From JAKQEM01 sp964391185 (GTDB taxonomy: Bacteria; Patescibacteriota; Gracilibacteria; Peribacterales; Peribacteraceae): DNA of 64,000 bases. Positions 1 to 10,241 of the stretch are shown here, one piece after another; position 1 is the first letter of the stretch, and each line of letters begins with the position of its first letter. The translations under genes and the position numbers were made by a program. Location of the stretch: contig CAYMIX010000001.1 of assembly GCA_964391185.1 (NCBI GenBank), forward strand, positions 1 to 64,000, written 5' to 3'. The notes beneath the pieces were generated by a model that was not told the DNA's origin, searched no databases, and saw only the letters and a list, made by a program, of their open reading frames with translations.

Positions 1-1031
<1,031 letters not shown>

Positions 1032-1307
1032 CCAGGGAGTTTACACCCTGTATGTATGCTCTGGTCGGTCATAGATACCACCATACATCTGATTGCCCGG
1101 ATATGACCCCATCACTCTGAGCCTTGACTACCGTCAAGGGACTAGAGTGATGAGTCCGGAAGATCTCTCTACTACACAATGCTGTGAATTACACAGAAGA
1201 AGAATCGAAAGGTTCTTTTTTCTGTACCCGGAGATGCGCCCTGCACCGGAATCCGCCGAAACGGATGACTGGTGCGAGGGCAATGCTGTGATCAATCGAT
1301 CATGATG
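1032..1307 (+). other. 16S 3' trailer with a strong hairpin and no 23S gene
   Basis: About 275 bases between the 16S end and the terminator, with no tRNA, 23S or 5S. It holds a long hairpin at 1110-1152: outer arms CATCACTCT and AGAGTGATG, inner arms CCTTGAC and GTCAAGG. A smaller stem has GCACC/GGTGC arms near 1245-1275. These probably belong to rRNA 3' processing. I see no credible coding region. Confidence 0.6.
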
Positions 1308-1336
1308 AAAAACGTTCCCCTATGGGGGTGTTTTTG
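1308..1336 (+). terminator. Rho-independent terminator of the 16S transcript
   Basis: CCCC and GGGG arms flank a short TAT loop. An A-run lies before the stem and a T-run after it. It closes the 16S unit, so the 16S is transcribed without a 23S. Confidence 0.8.
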
Positions 1337-1364
1337 CAATAAAAGCTAACCTATTCGACGTTAC

Positions 1365-1811
1365 TCAAAACACCTCTTTTATCCCTTTATCCTTCTTCCC
1401 TTTTCGCAGATCTTTGCGCGCCTGAGCAGCGAGCTTTTCGTACTTGGAACGGAGTATTTCCAGCTCCCTTTCTGTCAGCTCTTCCAGGTCAAGCAATGCG
1501 TTGTGTGCTTCTTTGTCGGTGCGAATGAGTTCATCGAGTTTAATCTGCATCGCGGCACTGTCACGGTTCTGGGTATTCTGAATAAGAAACACCATCAGGA
1601 ATGTAATGATGGTTGTGCCCGTGTTGATGACAAGCTGCCACGTATCGCTGTACCCAAATGCCTTTCCAGAAAGTCCCCACACAAGAATTACCAAGCATGC
1701 GATGATGAACGACGATGGATGACCAGCGGCACTCGACACTTTTTTGGAGAATGATGCGAAGGGCTTACGTGATGATGTTGGATGTAATTCCTCAACGGGT
1801 GTCTTGGGCAT
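1365..1811 (-). CDS. Low-affinity iron permease family-like membrane protein
   Basis: 148 residues. After a basic N-terminus come two hydrophobic segments, around residues 35-52 and 62-82. The motif NTGTTIITFLMVFLIQNTQN, followed by a charged coiled-coil-like C-terminus, matches the low-affinity iron permease family (Pfam PF04120). Members are small two-helix membrane proteins and an iron role is poorly proven in bacteria. The ATG at 1811 is preferred over a longer frame because a -10 hexamer TATAAT (minus strand, 1818-1823) ends six bases before it, and the longer frame would translate a palindromic repeat. The transcript is probably leaderless. Confidence 0.7.
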   Translation of the reverse strand: MPKTPVEELHPTSSRKPFASFSKKVSSAAGHPSSFIIACLVILVWGLSGKAFGYSDTWQLVINTGTTIITFLMVFLIQNTQNRDSAAMQIKLDELIRTDKEAHNALLDLEELTERELEILRSKYEKLAAQARKDLRKGKKDKGIKEVF

Positions 1812-1823
1812 AAAGGAATTATA

Positions 1824-1933
1824 AATCCGAAGCACGAAATCCGAAATCCGAAACAAATCTGAATGTCTCATTTTTTAATTATTCAAACGTTCTATATTCA
1901 TCTTTGTCTCGAGTTTCGTGCTTCGGATTTCGG
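1824..1933. repeat. Palindromic repeat family A, copy 1
   Basis: About 110 bp inverted repeat between two minus-strand genes. The arms consist of reiterated words such as TCCGAAGCACGAAATCCGAA, and the reverse complement forms the right arm. An A/T-rich spacer of about 50 bp separates them. Related copies lie at 23871-23980, 24995-25107 and 26378-26488. Confidence 0.85.
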
Positions 1934-1935
1934 TT

Positions 1936-2706
1936 TTAGTGAGAATATTTTTCTTCAACGTGCTTAATAATCTCCTCTTGTACCTTTACATTATTGATGC
2001 GCGCTGTGATATCTCCCAAAAACCCAAGCACAAACATCCTCCGCGCTTCATGTGGAGCGATGCCGCGTGCGCCAAAGTAGAACAAATCTTCTTCCGTCAC
2101 GCGTGCAACTGTTGCGGAGTGCGAGGCTTTCACGTCATTGGTTTTGATCTCCAGGCTCGGAATCGCATCCACTTTTGCTGAGGCATCGAGCATCAGAACT
2201 TCCTGCGTGAGGTAGGTATTTGTCCCCCCTCCATGGAGACCAATATCGATGAGGCCTTTACACACCGCGTGACCTTTTTGTTCGGCAATGCCGCGCATGA
2301 GCACTTCTCCCCGCCCCCCGGAAGCATTGAAAATGTTACGAACGTTAAGAGTCTGTTTTTCGACACCCTTCGCATAACACATCCAATCGACACTACTTTC
2401 ACTATCTCTTCCTCCTACTTCCGAAACCAGTTCATGCTCTACCAATGCTCCGCCGAGAGTCACATTGCGCCAGGTGAGCACAGACCCTTCGCCGACTGTT
2501 CCATGTTGCTTGATGATAATACTCGCTTCCCTATCAATCGCATTGATCGTCGTAATAGAACACTGTGCCTCACGACCAACGGCTACCTCCATCGAATGAG
2601 TTCCAGGGTTACCTTTTAGCCACACAACAATATGCTTCGCCGAACGATCTTCGACATTGATAACAAACTGTTCTGCCGTTTCTATGACTAAAGACTGATC
2701 GAGCAC
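1936..2706 (-). CDS. sufD: SufD-like Fe-S cluster assembly scaffold protein
   Basis: 256 residues, SufBD beta-helix family. The C-terminal signature (PSLEIKTNDVKASHSATVAR, then an EEDLFYFGARGI-like block) is typical of SufB/SufD. In the family, SufD forms the SufBC2D complex with SufB and the ATPase SufC to build Fe-S clusters in the cytoplasm. It is short (E. coli SufD is 423), mainly at the N-terminus, as in many minimal bacteria. The first codon is GTG, 36 bases after the upstream gene. SufB (6469-7917) and SufC (23683-24561) lie elsewhere in the window. No SufS or SufU is seen here. Confidence 0.88.
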   Translation of the reverse strand: MLDQSLVIETAEQFVINVEDRSAKHIVVWLKGNPGTHSMEVAVGREAQCSITTINAIDREASIIIKQHGTVGEGSVLTWRNVTLGGALVEHELVSEVGGRDSESSVDWMCYAKGVEKQTLNVRNIFNASGGRGEVLMRGIAEQKGHAVCKGLIDIGLHGGGTNTYLTQEVLMLDASAKVDAIPSLEIKTNDVKASHSATVARVTEEDLFYFGARGIAPHEARRMFVLGFLGDITARINNVKVQEEIIKHVEEKYSH

Positions 2707-2742
2707 AGGTGGATAGTGTGCAGGAAAAACATCGGAGAGTCA

Positions 2743-4797
2743 TCATTCATCGTCTTCTATCTCCTCCATTACATCTCCCCCATGACCATCGAGCATACCG
2801 CTCGACTCATCAGACACAGCGTTGCGGGGGCCATGATGCTTCACGTCACCGTCATGCCACAAAGGAAAGCCTGCTGCATAGCGAGCAGAGAGTACGAGAA
2901 CTTTATCCTCGGAACCCGGCTTTGCAGTAGTAGGCAAAAGTGGATCAATATTTAGCACAGAGTAATCAAATGCTTCAAATTCACTTTCATCATCTTCGTA
3001 ATCACCAGCAGCACCTGAATCATCATCGTCACTAGGAATTTCTTCCGTAGAATCATCCCCTTTACCAAAAATCCGCTTTTCATCTTCAATAATATCCGGA
3101 GTCTTTGGACGTTGCAGAGGTCGATCTTCATTCACTGGCTGAGATCGATGAAGAGGAACATTATTTTTTGGTGGATTCAAAAAGAATGCTTCAACATCGG
3201 AGATTGGAATTGAAACTTCTTTGGCTTCATCATCTTTCTTAATTTTCCCCCTACGATCAGCAAGAACTTCAACCCATACGTTGTTGAAGGCTTCTTCATC
3301 TAATCCACAGAGTCTGCGTGCGACTTCTTCGATATGTGCCAATTCTCTATTCTCCTGTCTAAGAACATTTAAACAGGTATTAATGATTATTTTCGGCGGC
3401 TGTTTTTCGCCAATTTTTTCTAATACATTTAAAACGCTCACTTCATCTCCAGTACGAGTCACCGGCGCTTTACGCTCTATTACTTGTGGAAGCGGTCCAT
3501 CCGTTATGTTCAAGTTTCCATCTAAAAAAGTACCACTGCCAATTGTTCGATCTACAAAGCAATCTGTAATTGGTGCCATTCGAACAGGCCGAGGATCTCG
3601 AATATAGCGTGTGCGCTCGGGTTCAATAATTTCATTTCGCGGAATTCTTGGCATGCGCCCCATATTTATCTGCTGACTTTCTAATGTTCTTCTTCCGCGA
3701 ACTGTTGTATCTGCCGCCTCTCCTGAGATTCGTGCGTCAGAAGCAGTATCAGGTGTAGAAGTGGATAACGGTGGAGTATCATTATTTTGTTTGTCACTCA
3801 CTCCCCTTGGACGACTCTTGAGCACTGCATCATCCAAGAAATAAACGACATCTGCCGATTCAACAGATACGCCTAGGTTCAATACTGCCATTATTAATTG
3901 ATGATGATCGAGACCTGCATGTCTACATTTTTGTGAAATCTGAGCTAGGGTCACATGGGCATTACCGTTCTTCCTACGTTGGACGCATTGCTGTGCCGCA
4001 ACGAGCAAGGGTGCATGAATCGCTTCACATGTTCTTTGAGCAGTATCGTGAGCAACAGCAGAAATACTCTCACTTCCTGAATTGCTTCTCTCGCTATGCT
4101 TTCGTGCGTTACTTTCAGCAGTAATAGTAGCATAGAAACTTTCGCGCCGATCAAAGTGTCGATCAAACTCTCTCAAGGTAAGAGAAATTTGATATTTGGC
4201 TACAACTTTCTGCACTAATTCCCATGCGACATCCCTCCTATCTTTATACCCCATCATCAATGCATGCTTAATAGAAAGTATGCAGCACACTATAGGATTT
4301 GGCAAAACTGACCTCTGGAACACATCTTCAATACTGCTCATGGCAGTATTAAAATCCGCTTCACTCGGGAAAGCTTCGAGAGATGGTGCATATAAAGTTA
4401 CTGTGTCCATACTTGCTGCAGGGGGTTTTATAGTATGCCCGTTGCCGCGCATCAAATCACCTGATTTTGTGGTCGTAGAAGTACATTCCCCATTGGATTC
4501 TATGAGAGAGCCCGTTACTTCTGCCCCCGCTGAACGCATGTCATCCAGTAATGCCTCACGAATTTTGAAACGAGCACGAATAGTATGGGTATGAATAGTG
4601 CGCCTGCGAGTTGCTGCAAAGGCCTGGGATAGAGCGGTTACAGATGCAACATCATCTGCATGCCCTTCAAGAGCTAACCGCACAATGGCAGCATCGACTA
4701 TGTCTCTGTCAGTTGCGCTTTCACCACCAAACGCCTCTTTAAGATCTGCTACGCACTGATGTATATCAAGATTGTCTGGCATAAATCGAGCGAACAT
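2743..4797 (-). CDS. Unknown 684-residue acidic-tailed protein
   Basis: I do not recognise a family. There is no signal peptide or membrane helix, so it is probably cytoplasmic. Residues 1-90 look helical and contain an Arg-rich patch (ATRRRTIHTHTIRARFK). The middle is polar and low in complexity. The last 150 residues are strongly acidic, with runs such as EEIPSDDDDSGAAGDYEDDE, suggesting a disordered tail. The ATG at 4797 is assumed; a second in-frame ATG at 4782 is equally plausible. It lies 36 bases upstream of sufD on the same strand, so the two may be cotranscribed. Confidence 0.7.
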   Translation of the reverse strand: MFARFMPDNLDIHQCVADLKEAFGGESATDRDIVDAAIVRLALEGHADDVASVTALSQAFAATRRRTIHTHTIRARFKIREALLDDMRSAGAEVTGSLIESNGECTSTTTKSGDLMRGNGHTIKPPAASMDTVTLYAPSLEAFPSEADFNTAMSSIEDVFQRSVLPNPIVCCILSIKHALMMGYKDRRDVAWELVQKVVAKYQISLTLREFDRHFDRRESFYATITAESNARKHSERSNSGSESISAVAHDTAQRTCEAIHAPLLVAAQQCVQRRKNGNAHVTLAQISQKCRHAGLDHHQLIMAVLNLGVSVESADVVYFLDDAVLKSRPRGVSDKQNNDTPPLSTSTPDTASDARISGEAADTTVRGRRTLESQQINMGRMPRIPRNEIIEPERTRYIRDPRPVRMAPITDCFVDRTIGSGTFLDGNLNITDGPLPQVIERKAPVTRTGDEVSVLNVLEKIGEKQPPKIIINTCLNVLRQENRELAHIEEVARRLCGLDEEAFNNVWVEVLADRRGKIKKDDEAKEVSIPISDVEAFFLNPPKNNVPLHRSQPVNEDRPLQRPKTPDIIEDEKRIFGKGDDSTEEIPSDDDDSGAAGDYEDDESEFEAFDYSVLNIDPLLPTTAKPGSEDKVLVLSARYAAGFPLWHDGDVKHHGPRNAVSDESSGMLDGHGGDVMEEIEDDE

Positions 4798-4967
4798 TCA
4801 GAGTCGCAATGTACTCTTTCACATAAAAGTTTTGCAGTATGCCCGAATTTCTATACCAAATACAGGTAAACTGTAAACAATCAGCCCCTTGGGAACCAGC
4901 CGACTCTTCGCGTTGATCAGGCATCAGCAAACCAATTCCACTACGCTGATGTTGTTGTTCTAGCACG

Positions 4968-4998
4968 AAAAATCCCGCACCATCCGTGGTGCGGGGCA
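4968..4998 (-). terminator. Terminator of the membrane TPR gene
   Basis: On the minus strand, arms CCCGCACCA and TGGTGCGGG are followed by ATTTTTC. It lies just past the stop codon of the 5021-5899 gene. Confidence 0.85.
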
Positions 4999-5020
4999 AG
5001 CCATGTGCTCCCTCTCCAGT

Positions 5021-5899
5021 TCAGTAGTGTGGCGTGATCAACTCCTCGGGGGGCTCCTGTGACTCAAGCTGGGCGCGCATCTTCTTGATGCGCTCGAGCT
5101 CCCTCTCGTGCGCGTCCTGGAGAGCTCGAATCTCTTTCCTACGATATTCCAGGACTTTAAGAGAAACGTTCTGCGCGCTGCGCTTGTGCCGTTCTTCCAT
5201 CTGCGCAACAAGATCTGCGTGTTCCTTGATCACCAGCTCCTTAGTGCGATCGCATTCGCGAATGGCCTCGTCGAAGAGTCCATTTGCAGCCAGCGCCCAT
5301 GAGAGGCAGCGACGCGTATTCGACCTGTCCGAATCGGTACTGATTTCGACGTACCGACGAATGAGCGCAAGTGCACGCACTGGATCGTTCAGCTCTGCGT
5401 TGTTCGTCCTCAGTAAGAACAGACCGTACGAACTCAGCACATGTTCCTCATCGGGAAAGTCTCTCAAGAGCTGTTCCCACAGCGCCACTGCTTGCTCATA
5501 TTGATGAGCTTCTGCGAGGGCACGTGCAAGCACCACGCACGAACCGCGCTTGCCATACGCTCCCGGGTCGAGCTTCTGCGCCTGGGCGTAGGCTGCGAGC
5601 GCATCATCGAATCGATGCAACCGCACCAGGGCACAGGCCCTGTTCAGTTGCCACGACGCGCGCATCGCGTCTGTCTCGGCCTTCTGCAGCATAGCGTCTG
5701 CACCCTTGAGCGCATCTCCGAACTTTTCTTCACGCTCAGCCTGAGCACGGTTTTCCGCCGCTTTCTGAAGGTTCTCAGGCTTGGCCCCTTGGAACAGGGC
5801 GTAACCCATGAACAACAGAAAGGCCACAAGCGCCACCGAAAAAAATGCCGACTTGGCCAATTCCCAGCCATCGTTCCCATCCAGCTTCTGGCTGTCCAT
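5021..5899 (-). CDS. Membrane-anchored TPR protein
   Basis: 292 residues. One transmembrane helix lies at about 17-37, followed by a helical domain with TPR-like repeats: about 80-112 (LNRACALVRLHRFDDALAAY), 120-150 and 160-190. The C-terminus (about 225-275) is a Lys/Glu/Arg-rich coiled coil. TPR folds mediate protein binding, so this may be an assembly or scaffold factor; the partner is unknown. The start is fixed by a strong Shine-Dalgarno (GGAGGAGGTG, minus strand near 5904-5913). It is a single-gene unit with its own promoter and terminator, and is more G+C-rich than its neighbours. Confidence 0.8.
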   Translation of the reverse strand: MDSQKLDGNDGWELAKSAFFSVALVAFLLFMGYALFQGAKPENLQKAAENRAQAEREEKFGDALKGADAMLQKAETDAMRASWQLNRACALVRLHRFDDALAAYAQAQKLDPGAYGKRGSCVVLARALAEAHQYEQAVALWEQLLRDFPDEEHVLSSYGLFLLRTNNAELNDPVRALALIRRYVEISTDSDRSNTRRCLSWALAANGLFDEAIRECDRTKELVIKEHADLVAQMEERHKRSAQNVSLKVLEYRRKEIRALQDAHERELERIKKMRAQLESQEPPEELITPHY

Positions 5900-5964
5900 A
5901 GAACACCTCCTCCGATGTTTTCAAATGTCAGACACGCCCACAATGGGCGCACATGGTAAATACA

Positions 5965-5993
5965 TTTATACCATATTTATATTATATGAGCAA
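5965..5993 (-). promoter_or_regulatory. Sigma70-type promoter of the TPR gene
   Basis: On the minus strand TTGCTC, 17 bases, TATAAA. The leader of about 60 bases contains a GCGCCCA/TGGGCGT hairpin ahead of the Shine-Dalgarno. Confidence 0.6.
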
Positions 5994-6027
5994 TATCCCA
6001 CACATCGGCTATATACTGGTTTTCTGC

Positions 6028-6033
6028 TATAAT
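6028..6033 (+). promoter_or_regulatory. -10 element of a leaderless gene
   Basis: A perfect TATAAT ends six bases before the ATG at 6040, so transcription should begin at or next to the start codon. No clear -35 is present. Confidence 0.65.
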
Positions 6034-6039
6034 CACTTG

Positions 6040-6441
6040 ATGAATATCAATCGCATTTCTAGCGGAGGGATGGACAATGTTCAGCGGCGACCACCCACCA
6101 CGCAAGAACCTGGAACAGCAGAACCCATCACGCCACCCACCGCTGAACCGAAACGATTAAGCACGCTATCACCTGTTGATATAAGCGATATTGATCCGGA
6201 AACGGCAAGAAGTGCTCGTGAAGCAGGTGAATTCGGTAAGAGATTGCGTGAAAAATCAGTAGAGGAAGCAGTAGCCGCATTGATTGTGCAGTATCGAATG
6301 GATACCGACGGCCTACTTATGGCGATGGCATTCGCTGCCGGTCTCGACACCGAAAGAGAGGCGGCAATCCGTGCCCAAGTCGAAGCCAATCGAGAAATTG
6401 CAGAGGCACTGGAAAGGAAACGAGGTTCGAAGAAGAAATAA
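6040..6441 (+). CDS. Unknown small soluble protein
   Basis: 133 residues from the ATG at 6040. Residues 10-50 are Pro/Thr-rich and probably disordered. Residues 55-133 look alpha-helical and end in a basic KRGSKKK tail. No family recognised. An internal ATG at 6070 is less likely, because the GGAGG before it is too close to act as a ribosome site. The 3' end lies 28 bases from the end of the convergent sufB gene. Confidence 0.6.
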   Translation: MNINRISSGGMDNVQRRPPTTQEPGTAEPITPPTAEPKRLSTLSPVDISDIDPETARSAREAGEFGKRLREKSVEEAVAALIVQYRMDTDGLLMAMAFAAGLDTEREAAIRAQVEANREIAEALERKRGSKKK

Positions 6442-6468
6442 GAGTAAGTGCCTTGCACCGTGATCCTC

Positions 6469-7917
6469 CTATCCAACACTTCCCTCCATCTCCAATTCTA
6501 TTAACCTATTCATCTCCACCGCATATTCCAGCGGTAATTCGCGCACAATCGGTTCGATAAATCCATTCACAATCATCGCGCGTGCTTCGTCTTCGGCGAT
6601 GCCGCGGCTCATCAGGTAGAAGATATCTTCTTCCGATAATTTCCCAACCGTCGCTTCGTGCGCAATCGTCACATCGTTATTGCGAATCTGGATATCGGGG
6701 ATGGTGTCGGTACGCGAAATTTCATCGAGAAGTAATGCATCACACTCGACGTTCGCCGTGCAATCGTGCGCGTGCGGAGCAATCTTTAATTGGCCGCGGT
6801 AGACGGCAACGCCTCCATCTTTGCTGATGGACTTGGATGTCACTTTTGATGATGTGTGCGGCGCCAAATGAAACACTTTCGCACCGGTGTCCTGCCACTG
6901 ATTCTTGTTCGCAAACGCGATAGCGAGGTGATCGCAACGAGCACCTTCACCAACAAGCATCGAACATGGATAGAGCATTGTGACTCCCGAGCCCATGTTT
7001 CCGCCGATCCATTCCATCGTCGCATCGCGCTCGACAATCGAACGCTTGGTATTCAGGTTGTACGTATCACGACTCCAGTTTTCGACCGATGAATAGCGAC
7101 ACTTCGCACCTGGCTTGACGAAGATTTCCACCAAGCCAGCATGCAATGCTTGCGACCCATACTTCGGTGCAGAACATCCTTCGATGTAATGCACATCAGC
7201 GCCTTCTTCCACAATGATCAGCGTGTGCTCGAACTGCCCCATGTTCTTCGCGTTCATGCGAAAGTATGCCTGCAATGGCTCGCGGACTTTGACGCCCTTT
7301 GGAATATACAAAAACGTTCCCCCGCTCCACACAGCTCCGTGAAGTGCAGCGAATTTGTGGTCGGTATTCGGCACACATTTCATAAAATACCCTTCGACGA
7401 GCTCAGGGTGACATCTCACTGCATCGTCCATATCGAGGAAGATGACACCGAGGTCTTCCCACTCTTTTTTGAGGTTGTGATAGATGACATCACTTTCATA
7501 CTGCGCTCCCACTCCCGCAAGCATTGTACGTTCGGCCTCAGGGATGCCCAGACGGTCGTAGACGCGTTTGATGTCCGGAGGGACTTCCTCCCAGCTTGTC
7601 GTATTCTCGGCGCCTGCTGAGGCGTAATAAATGATGTCATCGAGGTCGAGCTTAGAGAGGTCTGCTCCCCACGTCGGCATCGGCTTTTCACGGAAAATCT
7701 GAAGGCTCTTGAGGCGATGCTCGAGCATCCACTCCGGTTCTTTCTTGTCTGATGAAATCCTACGAATGAGTTCTTCATCCACACCGCGCTTGGCTCCCAC
7801 CGCATATGGCGCAGGGTTCGCGGTATCGAAGATATCGCGTGAGAGATGGCCGAAAATGCCCTTTTCCTCACGTGCCTGCTTGGCTTTGGCTTCGTGAAGA
7901 GGAGTTACGCGGGTCAT
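6469..7917 (-). CDS. sufB: Fe-S cluster assembly protein SufB
   Basis: 482 residues, full length for SufB. Recognised by the central block around the FIYVPKGV-like stretch (here FLYIPKGVKVREPLQAYF), the NWSRDTYNLNTKR segment and the C-terminal RNNDVTIAHEATVGKLSEED signature. SufB is the main scaffold of the SufBCD complex. A -10 hexamer TATACT lies near 7950-7955 on the minus strand, about 31 bases before the ATG, giving a short leader. Its usual partners sufC and sufD are about 16 kb and 4 kb away, not adjacent. Confidence 0.97.
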   Translation of the reverse strand: MTRVTPLHEAKAKQAREEKGIFGHLSRDIFDTANPAPYAVGAKRGVDEELIRRISSDKKEPEWMLEHRLKSLQIFREKPMPTWGADLSKLDLDDIIYYASAGAENTTSWEEVPPDIKRVYDRLGIPEAERTMLAGVGAQYESDVIYHNLKKEWEDLGVIFLDMDDAVRCHPELVEGYFMKCVPNTDHKFAALHGAVWSGGTFLYIPKGVKVREPLQAYFRMNAKNMGQFEHTLIIVEEGADVHYIEGCSAPKYGSQALHAGLVEIFVKPGAKCRYSSVENWSRDTYNLNTKRSIVERDATMEWIGGNMGSGVTMLYPCSMLVGEGARCDHLAIAFANKNQWQDTGAKVFHLAPHTSSKVTSKSISKDGGVAVYRGQLKIAPHAHDCTANVECDALLLDEISRTDTIPDIQIRNNDVTIAHEATVGKLSEEDIFYLMSRGIAEDEARAMIVNGFIEPIVRELPLEYAVEMNRLIELEMEGSVG

Positions 7918-7964
7918 GGATCCTGAAAGAATGAAAGGATGAGACGGTAGTATACCCTAAAGCA

Positions 7965-9191
7965 TCACTTCCATTGGATAGTTGCGACAATGTCCTCGAG
8001 CTCGGTCAGCGGATCATCGTAATGGAGCAATGCCTCACAAGAGAGCGAGAACATGTAGTCGTATTCCTTACCTGGAACCACGATTTTCGGTCTCGGACAT
8101 ACGGCATTGGGTGCAGGTACGACGACTACATCCATCGACCCTATACGTTTGATGGCAATCTCGTCAGTCATACCTAGCTTGTATTCTTCGGCCAATTCTT
8201 TTTCTCTTTGCAGCAATGTATCAATGCCTTTTGCAGAGCCTTCGCCTGTTACCAAAAAATCGCGAACCGGCGTGCAGGGCGTATCTCCCGCGTGGAAAAC
8301 AGTACGTATTGGATTATACGCATATCTCAACGGACCAAACGTACTCCCACCCATCGAACGTTCATATGCTGTGACAATCTTCTGCTCCCAATCGATCCAT
8401 TGAGCGTTGTATGGCACTTCGAATGAAATATCCCACTCTTCCTGTACACGCACCCGTGCATTGGCGCGTTCTGGCTGTGGCAATTGCGCACAATCATAAT
8501 CACGCCACGCAGTTGATGCAGCATCATAAAACATCATACTGTCTGCAACATCGACGAGGAAATCTATTTCTTCCTGTGTTCCGCTACCACACGTCGACCT
8601 GAACAAATATGTATAGAGCGGTCCGGGAACGGCAACCTCGAACGATGAGCACAGCCCCATAGGACTGGAAACAACCGCTTCATGATGCTGCATCATGATG
8701 GAATACGGTAAATATTCCTCCGGAACGTCAGAGCCAAACGCATCTGTTGTATCGGCATGCGCCCGCACAAGTAGTTCCTCGATGGAAGCTTTTTCCATTA
8801 TGCGTATTTCGTATTGTCGCCCAAGACGATCACATGTTGGCCCCGCTGCAAACCCAATCGGACCGAAACCGATGTGCTTCTCCTGCGTCGCATTTTGAAC
8901 GCCCTCCTCACTGTATGGCAATGCCGCAAAACGCGGTGTTCCCCACGATGGATTGAATGGCACATTCACACTAAATGCATACGCATCACTGTGATATGTC
9001 ACACTCTCTGATGGCAGACTGTTATCAAATTCGCCACCGGTTATTTCTACATACGAATCGTCGCAACCAATGTTGCTCAATTCACTCTCAATCTGTTCTT
9101 CCACTTCAGCTGTGATCGGAATGCGCTCTTCAGATTGCTGTGAAGTACAGCCACAAAGCATGATGGCAAGCAAAACGATTGGTTCACGCAT
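7965..9191 (-). CDS. Exported lipoprotein with a duplicated domain
   Basis: 408 residues. An N-terminal lipoprotein signal has lipobox MLCGC, with the lipidated Cys near residue 15. The rest is two related halves. Residues about 65-230 and 250-405 each start with a short beta motif (AFSVNVPFNPSW and ISFEVPYNAQW), continue with an aromatic/Gly stretch (GFGPIGFAAGP and TFGPLRYAYNP), then a Cys, an EELL/DTLL helix and a PGxxYxYxF-SxxC motif. This indicates an internal duplication. Function unknown. A minus-strand -10 (TACAAT, 9198-9203) ends six bases before the ATG, so the transcript is probably leaderless. Confidence 0.75.
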   Translation of the reverse strand: MREPIVLLAIMLCGCTSQQSEERIPITAEVEEQIESELSNIGCDDSYVEITGGEFDNSLPSESVTYHSDAYAFSVNVPFNPSWGTPRFAALPYSEEGVQNATQEKHIGFGPIGFAAGPTCDRLGRQYEIRIMEKASIEELLVRAHADTTDAFGSDVPEEYLPYSIMMQHHEAVVSSPMGLCSSFEVAVPGPLYTYLFRSTCGSGTQEEIDFLVDVADSMMFYDAASTAWRDYDCAQLPQPERANARVRVQEEWDISFEVPYNAQWIDWEQKIVTAYERSMGGSTFGPLRYAYNPIRTVFHAGDTPCTPVRDFLVTGEGSAKGIDTLLQREKELAEEYKLGMTDEIAIKRIGSMDVVVVPAPNAVCPRPKIVVPGKEYDYMFSLSCEALLHYDDPLTELEDIVATIQWK

Positions 9192-9260
9192 ACATTTATT
9201 GTAGCACGTCCAACGGACCCTGCAGGGACCATGTTTACCTGACTATTCCGGTTTGCAGCC

Positions 9261-10190
9261 TTATCCCAACGCGGCGGCGGCTGCTGAAAGCTCAGCCAAT
9301 TCACCTGTGATATTGGCCTGACGAGTTTGGTTATAGCTGAGTGTCAGGTCCCCTATCAGTTCTGATGCGTTGTCCGTTGCGTTACGCATTGCAACCATGC
9401 GGGCGGAATGTTCGGACGCTGTAGCTTCCAAGAGCGCCTGATAAATTTGGAGCTCGGTTATCTGTGGAAGAATCGTATCGAGCACCTGCTTAGGTGAAGG
9501 CTCGAACAAATATTCAGCTTTAACACCCGTGGATTCTTCCACTGGTTTTGCAACCGTCTGAGCAGAGCGTGGAAGCAAGCTCGACATCATATCTTTAAGG
9601 TCAGAGCGCGAGAGTGGAAGCAACACTTTTGCGGTTGGTTGCTGGAGCAGAGCAGAGACGAAATCTGCGTAGAGAATGCTGACGTGGTCATAGGTTCCAG
9701 CATTGAATCCATCAAGTGCGAGACGCGCGATCGGGAGAATCTGGCGGAAGCTTGGCTGCACCGAAAGTGATGGGAACGCTGCAACCACATTCTGGCCGGT
9801 ACGAGAAAGGAACTGTTGACCCTTGCGACCAACGGCAACAAAGTCTGCCTTTTCGAAGGTAGAGATCGTCTGCAAACCCTTTACGTACTGTGCGACAGTG
9901 CGCGTGAGCTGAGCGTTCAAGTTACCTGCAAGACCGCGATCAGGCGTGAAGAGAATCACGAGAACCTTCTTCACAGGGCGCTCTGTGAGAGCTGGGTGTG
10001 GCTCCGTTGTAAGTGCGGCAACACGATTGAGAATATCGAGCGCTGCGAAGGAATACCCGCGCAGTTGCATCGTGTTTTGGATCGCCTTACGCATCTTGGA
10101 TGCAGACACGAGCTCCATCGCCTTCGTGACTTGGCGAGTAGCTTTGACGCCCTTTATTTTCTGCCGGAGATCTCGGAGGCTGCGAGCCAT
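9261..10190 (-). CDS. atpG: ATP synthase gamma subunit
   Basis: 309 residues, F1 central stalk. The N-terminus (MARSLRDLRQKIKGVKATRQ, then a KAMELVSASKMRKA-like helix) and the C-terminal helix (ARMVAMRNATDNASELI) are the diagnostic coiled-coil ends that rotate inside alpha3beta3. It is last in the operon, 51 bases after atpA. The gap carries short repeats of GAATGAAGAATTA. Confidence 0.97.
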   Translation of the reverse strand: MARSLRDLRQKIKGVKATRQVTKAMELVSASKMRKAIQNTMQLRGYSFAALDILNRVAALTTEPHPALTERPVKKVLVILFTPDRGLAGNLNAQLTRTVAQYVKGLQTISTFEKADFVAVGRKGQQFLSRTGQNVVAAFPSLSVQPSFRQILPIARLALDGFNAGTYDHVSILYADFVSALLQQPTAKVLLPLSRSDLKDMMSSLLPRSAQTVAKPVEESTGVKAEYLFEPSPKQVLDTILPQITELQIYQALLEATASEHSARMVAMRNATDNASELIGDLTLSYNQTRQANITGELAELSAAAAALG

Positions 10191-10194
10191 TTAC

Positions 10195-10241
10195 GTGAAT
10201 GAAGAATTATGAATGAAGAATTACATACCACTTACCACCTA
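10195..10241. repeat. Short direct repeats between atpA and atpG
   Basis: Two near-identical words (GAATGAAGAATTAT and GAATGAAGAATTAC), then ACCACTTACCACCTATCAC. These look like fragments of the palindromic word repeats found elsewhere in the window. Confidence 0.5.

Noticed and set aside
1110..1300. Possible 5S rRNA or tRNA after the 16S.
   Set aside because: No cloverleaf, T-loop or 5S consensus could be built; only hairpins are present.
7393..7420. The SufB segment CHPELVEG matches, at DNA level, the CACCCTGAGC...CGAAGGG repeat words.
   Set aside because: HPELV is native at this position in SufB of other bacteria and length is normal, so no insertion is needed; the match is probably coincidence.
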